A stretch of 44,560 bases of DNA from a bacterium UBP6_UBA1196 (GTDB taxonomy: Bacteria > UBP6 > UBA1177), in assembly GCA_002310035.1 (NCBI GenBank), contig DBYC01000090.1, positions 1 to 44,560 on the forward strand. Reading direction: 5' to 3'. Shown in pieces: positions 16,519 to 24,693 of the stretch. How positions within the stretch are numbered: the stretch's first letter is position 1; every line of letters starts with the position of its first letter. Made by a program: the position numbers and the translations under genes. Under the pieces are notes generated by a model. The model made no database searches. It was not told the origin of the DNA and saw nothing but the letters and a program-made list of their open reading frames with translations.

Positions 16519-18057
16519 TTGTCAAAATATGTACTCGGAATAGATCTGGGAACTTCGACAACAACGGTTGCAGTTGTTCAGGACGGGCTTTCGACCGTTA
16601 TTCCTATAAAAGGCGAAGAAGACGACAAGATAATGCCTTCGGTCGTCTCCTTTATCAACGACGGGAAGAATGTGGTCGTCGGTAAAAAAGCCAAGGATAT
16701 GCGTCATTTGAATCCTGTAAACACGATTTACAGCATCAAAAGGATCATAGGCAGAAAATTCAGCCATCCAGAAACAATCAAGTATGCGAGGAAATTTCCG
16801 TACAAAGTTGTCGGCGGCAGAAACGATTCTGTTGAAATAGAAATATACAACAAGCGCGTGACTCCGCAGATGATTTCTTCGCTCGTTCTGAAAAAGGCGA
16901 AAAAAGCGGCAGCCGAATATCTTGGCGAAGAAGTTACCGATGCCGTCATCACCGTTCCGGCAAACTATAACGAGGCTCAGCGCCGCGCGACACAGGAAGC
17001 CGGCCAGCTTGCAGGACTCAATGTCCTCCGCATAATCAACGAACCGACTGCGGCGGCTCTGGCTTACGGTTTCGGCAGCAACCGTGACGAGAAAATCGCT
17101 GTTTTCGATTTTGGCGGCGGAACTTTCGATATCACGGTCCTCGAGGTCAAGGATAATGTTTTTGAGGTCCTTTCTACTGCCGGAAATAGTTTTCTCGGCG
17201 GTGACGACATTGATGCTGCGATAGTACAGTTCATGATGTACGACATTGAGGTCAACTACGGCGTCAAAGTCTCTATGAACAGCGAAATGATGACGATTTT
17301 CCTTGCCGAGGCAGAGCGCATAAAGATCGCCCTTTCGAGTCAGGAAAAGATAAAAGTCCTTATCCGCAATATGATCCCGCTCGGTGAAGAACGCTTTGCC
17401 GATTACGAAAGAATTATTGACCGCGAGCTTTTCAACCAGATCATCGACCCGATAATCTCACAGGCTTTTGACATATGCCGCGACGCTATGGAGAGCGCTC
17501 ACCTGGATGTATCGGCTCTCGATGCAGTAATTCTGGTCGGCGGTTCGTCGAAAATTCCGAGAGTTCAGGAACGCGTTTCCGAATTTTTCAAGCAGCAGCC
17601 TTATTTCGGCATCGAATCGGTCCTCGTCATCGCGATGGGAGCGAGCATCATGGGCAATTCACTCGTAAGTGACTACAGTGATCAGGCACCGGTCCTCCTT
17701 GATGTCGTACCGCTTTCAATAGGTGTAGGCAGCATCGGCGACTACATCGAGATTTTAGTAGAGAAAAACGAACCTCTCCCACTTGAAAGGACCGATATTT
17801 TCACGAATGCGGCGGACGATGTCGATTCTGTCAAAATCGAAATTTATCAGGGAGACGCAAAAAGCAAACGCGATTCTCACCTTATGGGCGAACTCACACT
17901 TTCCGAAATGAGAAAGGCGAAAAGAGGCGAGCTCAAGATTGAGGTCAAGTTCGAAATCGACACAAACGGCGTGCTGAATGTCAGCGCAGTCGACCTTGAC
18001 ACAGGAAGAATGCAGAAAATTTCATTGAATATTCTTGGTTTGGAGCAACGCAGATGA
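16519..18057 (+). CDS. Hsp70 (DnaK-like) chaperone lacking the C-terminal lid
   Basis: An ATP-driven chaperone. The nucleotide-binding domain is intact: G-I-D-L-G-T near residue 6, F-D-F-G-G-G-T-F-D near 197, and V-G-G-S-S-K-I-P-R near 340. The beta-sandwich substrate domain follows, and the protein stops at N-I-L-G-L-E-Q-R-R. The alpha-helical lid of ~100 residues found in standard DnaK (~610-640 aa) is absent; length here is about 512. I prefer the TTG at 16519: GGAG lies six bases before it, and M-S-K-Y-V-L-G-I-D-L-G has the normal spacing. ATG 16513 and TTG 16492 are alternatives. The stop overlaps the J-protein start (ATGA). It is probably a specialised second Hsp70 rather than the housekeeping DnaK, since grpE is not nearby. 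Confidence 0.88.
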   Translation: MSKYVLGIDLGTSTTTVAVVQDGLSTVIPIKGEEDDKIMPSVVSFINDGKNVVVGKKAKDMRHLNPVNTIYSIKRIIGRKFSHPETIKYARKFPYKVVGGRNDSVEIEIYNKRVTPQMISSLVLKKAKKAAAEYLGEEVTDAVITVPANYNEAQRRATQEAGQLAGLNVLRIINEPTAAALAYGFGSNRDEKIAVFDFGGGTFDITVLEVKDNVFEVLSTAGNSFLGGDDIDAAIVQFMMYDIEVNYGVKVSMNSEMMTIFLAEAERIKIALSSQEKIKVLIRNMIPLGEERFADYERIIDRELFNQIIDPIISQAFDICRDAMESAHLDVSALDAVILVGGSSKIPRVQERVSEFFKQQPYFGIESVLVIAMGASIMGNSLVSDYSDQAPVLLDVVPLSIGVGSIGDYIEILVEKNEPLPLERTDIFTNAADDVDSVKIEIYQGDAKSKRDSHLMGELTLSEMRKAKRGELKIEVKFEIDTNGVLNVSAVDLDTGRMQKISLNILGLEQRR

Positions 18058-18950
18058 GAAAAAGAATAGCGATTTTAATGAAAGATGAAAAGTATTTAAA
18101 ATCATTGGAAAAATTCCTGACTTCAAAAATCAGTGACTGCGAATGTTTCATCACGCAGGATGTAAAAGAACTGCTGACGGAGGATCTGGAATCCTACAAC
18201 ACTCTCATTGTTTCGTCGGTTCTTTCCGACGGAATATGGCTCAAAGCCCTGCCAGTCATAAGAAAAGCCAGAAGTTTTGTTCTTCTGGCAGTTTCCGAAG
18301 GCCCTGAACTCAACGCAGACATTGCCGCAAAATACGGTGCGGCGGCTTTCTTCAAACTGCCTCTCAACAGCGAGCAGTTCCTTGCAAAAATTACGGAAAT
18401 CGTCGAGAACGGAACCGATAAAGCGAAGATTCCTACCGCCGTTTCAGTCGATATGCTTGAAGAAATATCGTATTTCTCGGACAATATGGACAGTTACGAC
18501 TACTATACTTTTTTCGGTCTGCCGAAAAACGCCTCAATTTCCGATATAAAGAAAAAATATATCGCGATGGCACGGAAATACCATCCGGATAAATTCAGGA
18601 ATATTCCGGCCGGCATCAGAGAAAAGGCATACGAAATCACAAAGCGTGCGAACGAGGCCTATTCGGTTCTTATGAACCCTTCACGTAAGGTCCTCTACGA
18701 CAAGATGCTTGCTGAAAATCCTGAGACGAAGCGTTTCGATTTTAGGATCAAGGTTGCATACAATGAAACACCGGAAGACACGATCCAGAACAATCAGGCA
18801 AGGCGCTTTGCCATTCTGGCGACAAAAGCTATCGAGACAGGCGATTACAGATCAGCTCTGACGCAACTCAAAATGGCCGCTTCGATGGAGAAAAACAATG
18901 CTTACATCGACAGACTGATCCAGGAAGTCACACAGAAACTCGCGAAATAG
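18054..18950 (+). CDS. Pseudo-receiver / J-domain / TPR fusion protein, partner of the adjacent Hsp70
   Basis: The 298 residues form three parts. Residues 1-118 look like a CheY-type receiver: L-I-V-S-S at the third strand, then L-L-A-V-S, G-A-A-A-F-F-K-L-P-L and a final amphipathic helix. The phospho-acceptor Asp position holds Ser (~54), while the conserved Lys (~101) remains. Residues ~148-218 are a J domain with the essential H-P-D at 177-179, which stimulates Hsp70 ATPase. Residues ~248-298 read like one TPR (A-I-E-T-G-D-Y-R-S-A-L-T-Q-L). There is no Gly/Phe region or zinc finger. Translational coupling to the Hsp70 gene argues they act together. Confidence 0.82.
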   Translation: MRKRIAILMKDEKYLKSLEKFLTSKISDCECFITQDVKELLTEDLESYNTLIVSSVLSDGIWLKALPVIRKARSFVLLAVSEGPELNADIAAKYGAAAFFKLPLNSEQFLAKITEIVENGTDKAKIPTAVSVDMLEEISYFSDNMDSYDYYTFFGLPKNASISDIKKKYIAMARKYHPDKFRNIPAGIREKAYEITKRANEAYSVLMNPSRKVLYDKMLAENPETKRFDFRIKVAYNETPEDTIQNNQARRFAILATKAIETGDYRSALTQLKMAASMEKNNAYIDRLIQEVTQKLAK

Positions 18951-18957
18951 GTGTCTG

Positions 18958-19713
18958 ATGAACGAATACTGCGCAAAATACGGATTGAACGAAGAGCGTC
19001 TGCCGCGCCATGTCGCGATAATCATGGACGGAAACGGACGCTGGGCAAAAAAACGGCTCTGGAACAGATTGAAAGGACACAGAGCCGGTGCCGATGCGGT
19101 CGACTCTGTAACGACTTTGTGCCGGGAAATCGGCGTTAAATATCTCACTCTCTACGCTTTTTCGACCGAAAACTGGAACCGTCCTGAATCGGAAGTTTCT
19201 GGTCTGATGGAACTTTTCAAAGAATTTCTGATTTCAAAAAAAGGGCTTCTGATCGACAAACAGATCCGCCTGAACATAATCGGCAGCAAAGACAAGTTTT
19301 CACCTGAACTGCTTGAAATCATGAACAAAACTATTGCAGAAACTGAAGAATACGAGCCCGAGATGACGCTTACTCTCGCTCTTAGCTACGGTTCGCGTCA
19401 GGAAATCACGACCGCTGTGCGCAAGATCGCGAAAATGGCGGCTGACGGCAAAATCACGCCGGAAAGTATCGACGAAAAGCTGATTTCGGAAAATCTCTAC
19501 ACTTTCGATATGCCGGATCCCGATTTAGTCATCAGGACAAGCGGCGAATACAGGATCTCAAACTATCTTCTGTGGCAGATCGCATATTCAGAGTTTTATT
19601 TCACTGACACTTTGTGGCCTGATTTCAAAAAAGACGAGTTTATCGCCGCTCTCAAGGATTTTGCCGCCAGAGAACGCCGTTTCGGCAAGACAGGCGACCA
19701 GGTCAAAGCATAA
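18958..19713 (+). CDS. uppS: Isoprenyl transferase (undecaprenyl diphosphate synthase)
   Basis: Cytosolic cis-prenyltransferase that extends farnesyl diphosphate with isopentenyl diphosphate, giving the C55 lipid carrier for peptidoglycan and surface polysaccharides. Conserved family blocks are all present: H-V-A-I-I-M-D-G-N-G-R-W-A with catalytic Asp24, G-H-R-A-G, L-T-L-Y-A-F-S-T-E-N-W-x-R-P, and near the end P-D-L-V-I-R-T-S-G-E, R-I-S-N-Y-L-L-W-Q, Y-S-E-F-Y-F. Length (251) is normal. It starts seven bases after the J-protein stop, probably on the same transcript. uppP lies at 22658-23434. Confidence 0.95.
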   Translation: MNEYCAKYGLNEERLPRHVAIIMDGNGRWAKKRLWNRLKGHRAGADAVDSVTTLCREIGVKYLTLYAFSTENWNRPESEVSGLMELFKEFLISKKGLLIDKQIRLNIIGSKDKFSPELLEIMNKTIAETEEYEPEMTLTLALSYGSRQEITTAVRKIAKMAADGKITPESIDEKLISENLYTFDMPDPDLVIRTSGEYRISNYLLWQIAYSEFYFTDTLWPDFKKDEFIAALKDFAARERRFGKTGDQVKA

Positions 19714-19746
19714 ATCAGCAGCCATCTCCATTAAAAAATTTTAAAT

Positions 19747-19774
19747 TTGCAAAAAAAACCGATATTTTTAAACT
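19747..19774 (+). promoter_or_regulatory. Likely promoter of gap
   Basis: TTGCAA (19747-19752), 16-base spacer, TAAACT (19769-19774), about 40 bases before the gap start. The ribosome site AGGAGGGC is strong. No clear terminator for the uppS transcript was seen in the preceding 30 bases. Confidence 0.45.
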
Positions 19775-19814
19775 ATTGTGTTTTTGATTTTTTACCAAAT
19801 TTCAGGAGGGCGTT

Positions 19815-21029
19815 ATGATTGACATCAACTGCAAGGCTACAATCGGGATCAACGGATTCGGCAGGATCGGAAAACTTACACTTTGGAACATGCTTCTGAA
19901 GGATGATTTTGACAGAATCGTCATCAACCTCGGGCGTGAAGTCGGCAAATCGCTTACAGATCTTGTCGATTACGCGATTTACGATTCGACTTACGGCACT
20001 CTTCACAATTTCCTTTTCGGTTTTGGCGGCGGAAAAGAGCCTGAAATAGAAATTACTGACGAGGCAAACGGCGAAGTCAGATTCTACGGCAAGAGTGTAA
20101 AATTCCTGAGAAGCGAAAGAAATCCCGAGAAGATTCCGTGGGGTCAGGAAGGTGCGAGAGTCGTAATCGACACGACCGGAAAATTCGTAGACCCGACCGA
20201 TGAGACCTCGCCGAACGGCACTCTCCGCGGCCACATTGCAGGCGGTGCGAGAAAAGTCATTCTTTCGGCTCCCTTCAAACTCAAAGGAAAATCGAAAACC
20301 CTTCCGGAAGACGCAGTCATGATGGTTTACGGCGTCAACCACAGGAATTTTGATCCGATGAATCACCACATAATTTCGGCTGCATCCTGCACGACGACAG
20401 CGCTTGCACACATGATGAAGCCTCTTCTCGATCACGAAGAGACTTCGGCGATACTCACCGCGAGCATGTCGACTATCCACTCGATGACCAATTCGCAGAA
20501 CGTTCTCGACGCTGTTCCCAAAAGCGGAACGAGCGATCTCCGCAAAAACAGAGCTGCGGGCTACAACATCATCCTTTCGACGACAGGCGCGGCAAAGGCT
20601 CTTGAATACATCCTTCCGGTAATGAAAAACATCGGTTTCATGGCTGACTCAGTCCGCGTTCCGGTCCAGACGGTATCACTCATCAACCTCAACCTTACTT
20701 TTCACACGCCGCTTGACAAGGACGGTTTCCCGACGATCACCCGCGAGTTCATAAACAACGTTTACCGCGAAGCTTCGGCCGGCGCTCAGCGCGATCTGCT
20801 CTATCTTTCGGAAAGACAGAACGTTTCGAGCGACCTCAAAGGAAAGATGGCTGCATGCGTAATCGAAGGCAACGACACCCACACAAGGACCGGTTTCGTC
20901 GATATTCCGCCGTTGTCTAACGTTCCTGTCACCCACGCGAAGATTTTCGGCTGGTACGACAACGAACTCGGCAGCTATGTAAACTGCCTGACGAAACTTG
21001 CAGTCTATATTTCAAAAGCTATTGCATAG
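19815..21029 (+). CDS. gap: Glyceraldehyde-3-phosphate dehydrogenase, long form
   Basis: Glycolytic enzyme that oxidises glyceraldehyde-3-phosphate with NAD(P)+ and phosphate. The Rossmann motif I-N-G-F-G-R-I-G is at ~12-19, and the active-site S-C-T-T-T has its catalytic Cys at ~192. A fitting C-terminal block W-Y-D-N-E-L-G-S-Y is present. At 404 residues it is about 70 longer than the common ~335-residue enzyme. The extra sequence lies mostly between the Rossmann motif and the catalytic Cys, and in inserts around residues 60-90. The residue after the second Rossmann strand was not clear enough to assign NAD or NADP preference. The MFS gene follows after 41 bases. Confidence 0.92.
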   Translation: MIDINCKATIGINGFGRIGKLTLWNMLLKDDFDRIVINLGREVGKSLTDLVDYAIYDSTYGTLHNFLFGFGGGKEPEIEITDEANGEVRFYGKSVKFLRSERNPEKIPWGQEGARVVIDTTGKFVDPTDETSPNGTLRGHIAGGARKVILSAPFKLKGKSKTLPEDAVMMVYGVNHRNFDPMNHHIISAASCTTTALAHMMKPLLDHEETSAILTASMSTIHSMTNSQNVLDAVPKSGTSDLRKNRAAGYNIILSTTGAAKALEYILPVMKNIGFMADSVRVPVQTVSLINLNLTFHTPLDKDGFPTITREFINNVYREASAGAQRDLLYLSERQNVSSDLKGKMAACVIEGNDTHTRTGFVDIPPLSNVPVTHAKIFGWYDNELGSYVNCLTKLAVYISKAIA

Positions 21030-21070
21030 TTTAACACCTATTTTTTCAACTCCTTTTTTCGGAGGTAAAA

Positions 21071-22651
21071 ATGTCCTATATTGAATTTCCGCAGTGGATA
21101 ACCTATCTGCTTTACTCCGTTGCTGCTGCGGCTTGCGTTTATTTTGTCTACATCGTCTACAACTACAAACGCGGACTTAAAACTTCGCCGCGCGAGATCT
21201 GGTTCGTCTCGATTTCGCAGATCATCGAATACACCGCTTATTCGGTCATGCTGATGACGCTCACTTTGTTCCTTTCGAGTGATCTCGGCTTAAGCGATGT
21301 CGCGGCCGGAAACTACATGGGAACATGGAATTTAGCCTATACCCTCCTTATTTTCGGCGTAGGTTCGCTTGTCGACGCAGTCGGGATCAAGAAAGTGCTT
21401 CTTATCGGCACCATACTTGCGATATTTTCGAGATTTTTCCTTTTTCTCACGACAAATTTCTGGGTAGTCACGCTTCTCGGCTTCGTTCCGCAGGCGGTTT
21501 CGGTCGCTTTCATGAGCCCGGTCATTTCGGTCGCACTCAAAAGATATACAAAATCAGATACTTCGGCTCTCGGATTCGCGATGTTCTACACTCTGATGAA
21601 TGTCGGATTCGCGATGGGCGGACTTATTTTTGACGGGATCCGCGAAGTCTACGGCGAATACGGAAACATCGCGATCCCGCTTTTGGGCGAGATCTCGACT
21701 TACCGCTTCATCCTTCTTGTTGCGTTCTTAATCAGTATCCCGACACTGTTTTTTGTAGCAATAATCCGTGACAACATCGACCTCAACGACGACGGCGAGC
21801 TTGTAAAACACATCGAGAACGAAAGGGCGAAAAAAGAAGGAAACATGCTTGTTTCGATCCTCGATTCGATAAAAAATTCGTTTGCCGACGCAGGCAAGAT
21901 CTTCGTGAATGTCGCGAAACAGAAAGCTTTCTGGAAATTCATGGCGCTTCTTGCGATACTTTTGGGTGTCAACTACGTTTTTTATCATTTCCACTACACT
22001 TTCCCGAAATACGGGATCCGCGTGCTTGGCGAAGGGGCGAAGATCGGCAATATTTACGGCGTTCTGAACCCCGTGATCGTAATCTTCTTCGTTCCGACGA
22101 TTGCATGGCTCACAAGAAAGTGGAGCGCATACAAAATGATAACGATAGGTTCTCTGATATCTGCTGCATCGGTATTTTTCGTTGTTCTGCCCGATGAATT
22201 CTATGCTCCGATCGCAGATTCTATTGTCGGAAGGCTCATATGGCAGAAATGGCTCGCTCTTCCAGACGGTTCTTCGCTTTCAACGATTGCGATATGCTTA
22301 GGTCTCTGCTTCTTCGTCGTTCTTTTCACGATAGGTGAGGCTATCTGGTCGCCGCGACTTATGGAATACACCGCTAAAATCGCGCCTAAAGGGCAGGAAG
22401 CAAGCTATCTCAGCCTTTCGCTTCTTCCCAAATTCATTTCGCAGCCTCTCGTTGCGTGGATGTCCGGCGCACTTCTTTCAGCCTACACGCCAGCAACAGA
22501 AATCGTCAACGAAGCCGGTGAAAAGACCTTGCAGGTCGGCGACATCTCGCATCACTACATGATCTGGATCTGGGTCGGCGCAGTCGCTGTCATTTCTCCG
22601 CTCGGAATGATCCTCTTCGGCAGATTTTTAAGAGGAAAGGAAGAGTCATAA
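21071..22651 (+). CDS. MFS transporter (substrate unknown)
   Basis: A 526-residue polytopic membrane protein with about 12 predicted helices. A central cytoplasmic, charged loop (~240-285) separates the two halves, as in the major facilitator superfamily. The N-terminus carries an extra membrane segment before the first canonical helix. Loop 2-3 reads G-S-L-V-D-A-V-G-I-K-K-V, a degenerate form of the MFS signature G-x-x-x-D-R-x-G-R-[RK]. A ribosome site GGAGGT precedes the ATG. It probably shares the gap promoter, since the 41-base gap has no obvious terminator, but this does not reveal the substrate. A peptide or sugar-phosphate carrier is possible; I do not assign one. Confidence 0.75.
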   Translation: MSYIEFPQWITYLLYSVAAAACVYFVYIVYNYKRGLKTSPREIWFVSISQIIEYTAYSVMLMTLTLFLSSDLGLSDVAAGNYMGTWNLAYTLLIFGVGSLVDAVGIKKVLLIGTILAIFSRFFLFLTTNFWVVTLLGFVPQAVSVAFMSPVISVALKRYTKSDTSALGFAMFYTLMNVGFAMGGLIFDGIREVYGEYGNIAIPLLGEISTYRFILLVAFLISIPTLFFVAIIRDNIDLNDDGELVKHIENERAKKEGNMLVSILDSIKNSFADAGKIFVNVAKQKAFWKFMALLAILLGVNYVFYHFHYTFPKYGIRVLGEGAKIGNIYGVLNPVIVIFFVPTIAWLTRKWSAYKMITIGSLISAASVFFVVLPDEFYAPIADSIVGRLIWQKWLALPDGSSLSTIAICLGLCFFVVLFTIGEAIWSPRLMEYTAKIAPKGQEASYLSLSLLPKFISQPLVAWMSGALLSAYTPATEIVNEAGEKTLQVGDISHHYMIWIWVGAVAVISPLGMILFGRFLRGKEES

Positions 22652-22657
22652 ACTCAC

Positions 22658-23434
22658 CTAAACCACAAACGGCACGAGTGCCGAAAGTACGAAAAGGTAT
22701 ATTGCAAAAGGATAAAGTATCGTTTTTTTCATCATAAAAACGAGAAGTTTGAGCGCTGCCAGACTTGCGACAAAGGAAACCACAAAGCCGACAAACGAAG
22801 GAACCGGGTCGATAAATGCGAATCCTCCTTTCACAAGTTCAAGCAGAAGTGCGCCTAAAATCGCGGGTATCGCAAGCATGAACGAGAATTCCACAGCTTC
22901 CGCGGCGGGAATTTTTCTGAAAAGAGCCCCTGTTATCGTCGAGCCTGAGCGCGAAACGCCTGGAAGGACCGCTATTCCCTGGAAAAAGCCGATGAAAAGG
23001 GCGTCTTTAAGGGTGATTTCCTTGTCGGGAACAGCCTTTTTGAAGAAAGACTGCGCTAAAAGCAGCAGGATCGCCGTAAACGCGAACGCGACCGTGAGAT
23101 AAACCGGCTGTGACTTGATGGATTCAAGCATCGGCTTCGTCACGAAAAGCATCGCAGTAGTCACGATCGTCGCCGCGAGGATCATCAGAACATACTTGTG
23201 CGACTTGTTGAATTTGAATGAAGCGCATTCTTTGGCAAGGTTGAAAAGTTTTTTCCGGAAGAAAATAAAGACTGCGAGAAGTGATGCCACATGCAGCAGA
23301 ATGTCATAAAGAAGCGGTACATCCTTGTGTCCGAGCAGTTTTTCCACGAGAACCAGGTGTCCCGACGAGCTTACCGGCAGAAACTCGGTGAGCCCCTGCA
23401 GGATCCCCAGAATAATTGAATCAAAAACCGTCAT
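22658..23434 (-). CDS. uppP: Undecaprenyl-diphosphatase
   Basis: Membrane phosphatase that converts undecaprenyl diphosphate to the monophosphate, recycling the wall lipid carrier; loss or gain of it alters bacitracin sensitivity. Both family motifs are intact: L-T-E-F-L-P-V-S-S-S-G-H near residue 16, and P-G-V-S-R-S-G-S-T near 155. Around eight hydrophobic helices are predicted. At 258 residues it is a little shorter than the E. coli enzyme. The ATG has CAAGGAG upstream. It is convergent with the MFS gene (six bases between stops) and has its own promoter at 23475-23503. Confidence 0.95.
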   Translation of the reverse strand: MTVFDSIILGILQGLTEFLPVSSSGHLVLVEKLLGHKDVPLLYDILLHVASLLAVFIFFRKKLFNLAKECASFKFNKSHKYVLMILAATIVTTAMLFVTKPMLESIKSQPVYLTVAFAFTAILLLLAQSFFKKAVPDKEITLKDALFIGFFQGIAVLPGVSRSGSTITGALFRKIPAAEAVEFSFMLAIPAILGALLLELVKGGFAFIDPVPSFVGFVVSFVASLAALKLLVFMMKKTILYPFAIYLFVLSALVPFVV

Positions 23435-23474
23435 TTTTCAGCTCCTTGAATAAAAAAACATTTATCTTCGTTCC

Positions 23475-23503
23475 GTTATATATTCAAGAATCCATTTATG
23501 CAA
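23475..23503 (-). promoter_or_regulatory. Promoter of uppP
   Basis: Read on the minus strand: TTGCAT (23503-23498), 17-base spacer, TATAAC (23480-23475, five of six consensus), about 40 bases before the uppP start. Confidence 0.55.
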
Positions 23504-23552
23504 TGTTCTTGCAAAAATTGCCGGAACAAACATGCTCTTTATTAAAATTACC

Positions 23553-23580
23553 TTGCCGATTTTTGAAAAATCCGTATCAT
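23553..23580 (+). promoter_or_regulatory. Promoter of the zinc-ribbon gene, with palindromic spacer
   Basis: TTGCCG (23553-23558), 16-base spacer, TATCAT (23575-23580, five of six). The spacer holds a perfect inverted repeat GATTTTT-G-AAAAATC at 23558-23572. It has the same 7+1+7 geometry as the palindrome at 588-602 but a different sequence. A regulator site is possible. Confidence 0.45.
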
Positions 23581-23607
23581 TTGCCGTTTTTTTGATTGGA
23601 GGATCCC

Positions 23608-24009
23608 GTGAAAAAGGAGAAAAAGACACTCACATCGACAAAAGTTATATGCGCAAAGTGCGGGAAAGAGTATTTTGTCTCGTTCGTTGCGGACGGTCAC
23701 CGCGACTACTACTGCGACGATTGCCTGAAAGAGATGCACAAAAGCAGGAAAGAGGGAAAAATCAAAAAGGTTTTCGACCCGAAAAATGAAAAATACATGT
23801 TTGATTTCATCTGCGACATCTGCGGCGAATTCAGGCACGCGTTCTATGCTCCCAAAAGGGAAAACGGAAAAATCTGGTGCAAGGAATGCGAATCAAAGCA
23901 CAAAATCGAAGAGCGGAAAAAATCGAGGAAAAATGTGATCCTCGCCGCTTCAAATCAGGCCGCGAAAGACTCTTTACCATTTAAAAAAGACGAGGAAGAC
24001 GATGAATAG
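23608..24009 (+). CDS. Zinc-ribbon (double CxxC pair) protein
   Basis: A 133-residue, strongly charged protein with two zinc-binding units. The first is C-A-K-C-G ... C-D-D-C at ~11-37; the second is C-D-I-C-G ... C-K-E-C at ~64-90. Each is a four-Cys ribbon or treble-clef-like knuckle. The rest is Lys/Glu-rich, with an acidic tail. The GTG at 23608 is chosen because GGAGGA lies just upstream; the four codons before it overlap that site. The function is not recognised; nucleic-acid or ribosome binding would suit such a protein. The stop lies 8 bases inside the next gene. Confidence 0.7.
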   Translation: MKKEKKTLTSTKVICAKCGKEYFVSFVADGHRDYYCDDCLKEMHKSRKEGKIKKVFDPKNEKYMFDFICDICGEFRHAFYAPKRENGKIWCKECESKHKIEERKKSRKNVILAASNQAAKDSLPFKKDEEDDE

Positions 24010-24565
24010 AAACGAAGCGCTTGAACTTTTGTCTCAGCATCTGCCGAACAAAAATCTCATAAAACACAGCATCGCAGTCGAAGCCGGAATGAGAAAAATG
24101 GCTCAGTTCTTAGGCGAGAAAGACGAGGAAAGATGGGCGATGTCGGGGCTTCTCCACGATCTCGACTACGAAGAAACCAAGGACAACTTTCCGAAACACG
24201 GGCTTCTCACAGGCGAAATCCTGCGAAAACAGGGTTTTGACGACAGCGAGATCCTTGATGCGATAGTCATGCATTCCGGCAATGTTCCTGCAACTACGAA
24301 TATGGGAAAAGCGCTTTACGCAGTCGATCCGACGACCGGTTTCATCACCGCATGCGTTCTGATGTCACCGACGAAAAACATCCATCTTCTCGATATGGGT
24401 TTTGTCATGAAACGCTTCAAGGAAAAGCGTTTCGCAGCAGGCGCAAACCGAGAACAGATCGCGACCGCGACCGAAAATTTTCCCCTTTCGCTCGAAGATT
24501 TCATCACGATAGTTCTCGAAGGAATGAAAGAATATTCCGAAGAACTGGGGCTTGGAAAACTGTAA
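24002..24565 (+). CDS. HD-domain phosphohydrolase-like protein
   Basis: A 187-residue HD-superfamily protein. A first helix carries H-S-I-A-V-E-A-G-M-R-K-M. The signature L-L-H-D-L-D-Y-E is at ~52-59, H-G at ~67, and D-A-I-V-M-H-S-G at ~83-90. Together these supply the His/Asp metal ligands. It resembles stand-alone HDIG hydrolases annotated as HAD/HD family proteins in many genomes, and the natural substrate is unknown. It overlaps the zinc-ribbon gene by eight bases, so the two are probably made together. Nothing in the sequence indicates a nucleotide-signalling role. Confidence 0.82.
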   Translation: MNRNEALELLSQHLPNKNLIKHSIAVEAGMRKMAQFLGEKDEERWAMSGLLHDLDYEETKDNFPKHGLLTGEILRKQGFDDSEILDAIVMHSGNVPATTNMGKALYAVDPTTGFITACVLMSPTKNIHLLDMGFVMKRFKEKRFAAGANREQIATATENFPLSLEDFITIVLEGMKEYSEELGLGKL

Positions 24566-24693
24566 ATATTCTTTCCGGCATGCAGTCGGCTCGATTGATG
24601 CAGATTTGGGAAATAAAATTTCATCTAAAACTTGTTTTCTGTTTGTTTATGTGATACGAGAGAACGCTTTAATCGTGATTAGCGGAGTAAAAT

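Noticed and set aside
19773..20480. 235-codon minus-strand frame across gap
   Set aside because: It is antisense to a well-conserved enzyme and has no signal of its own.
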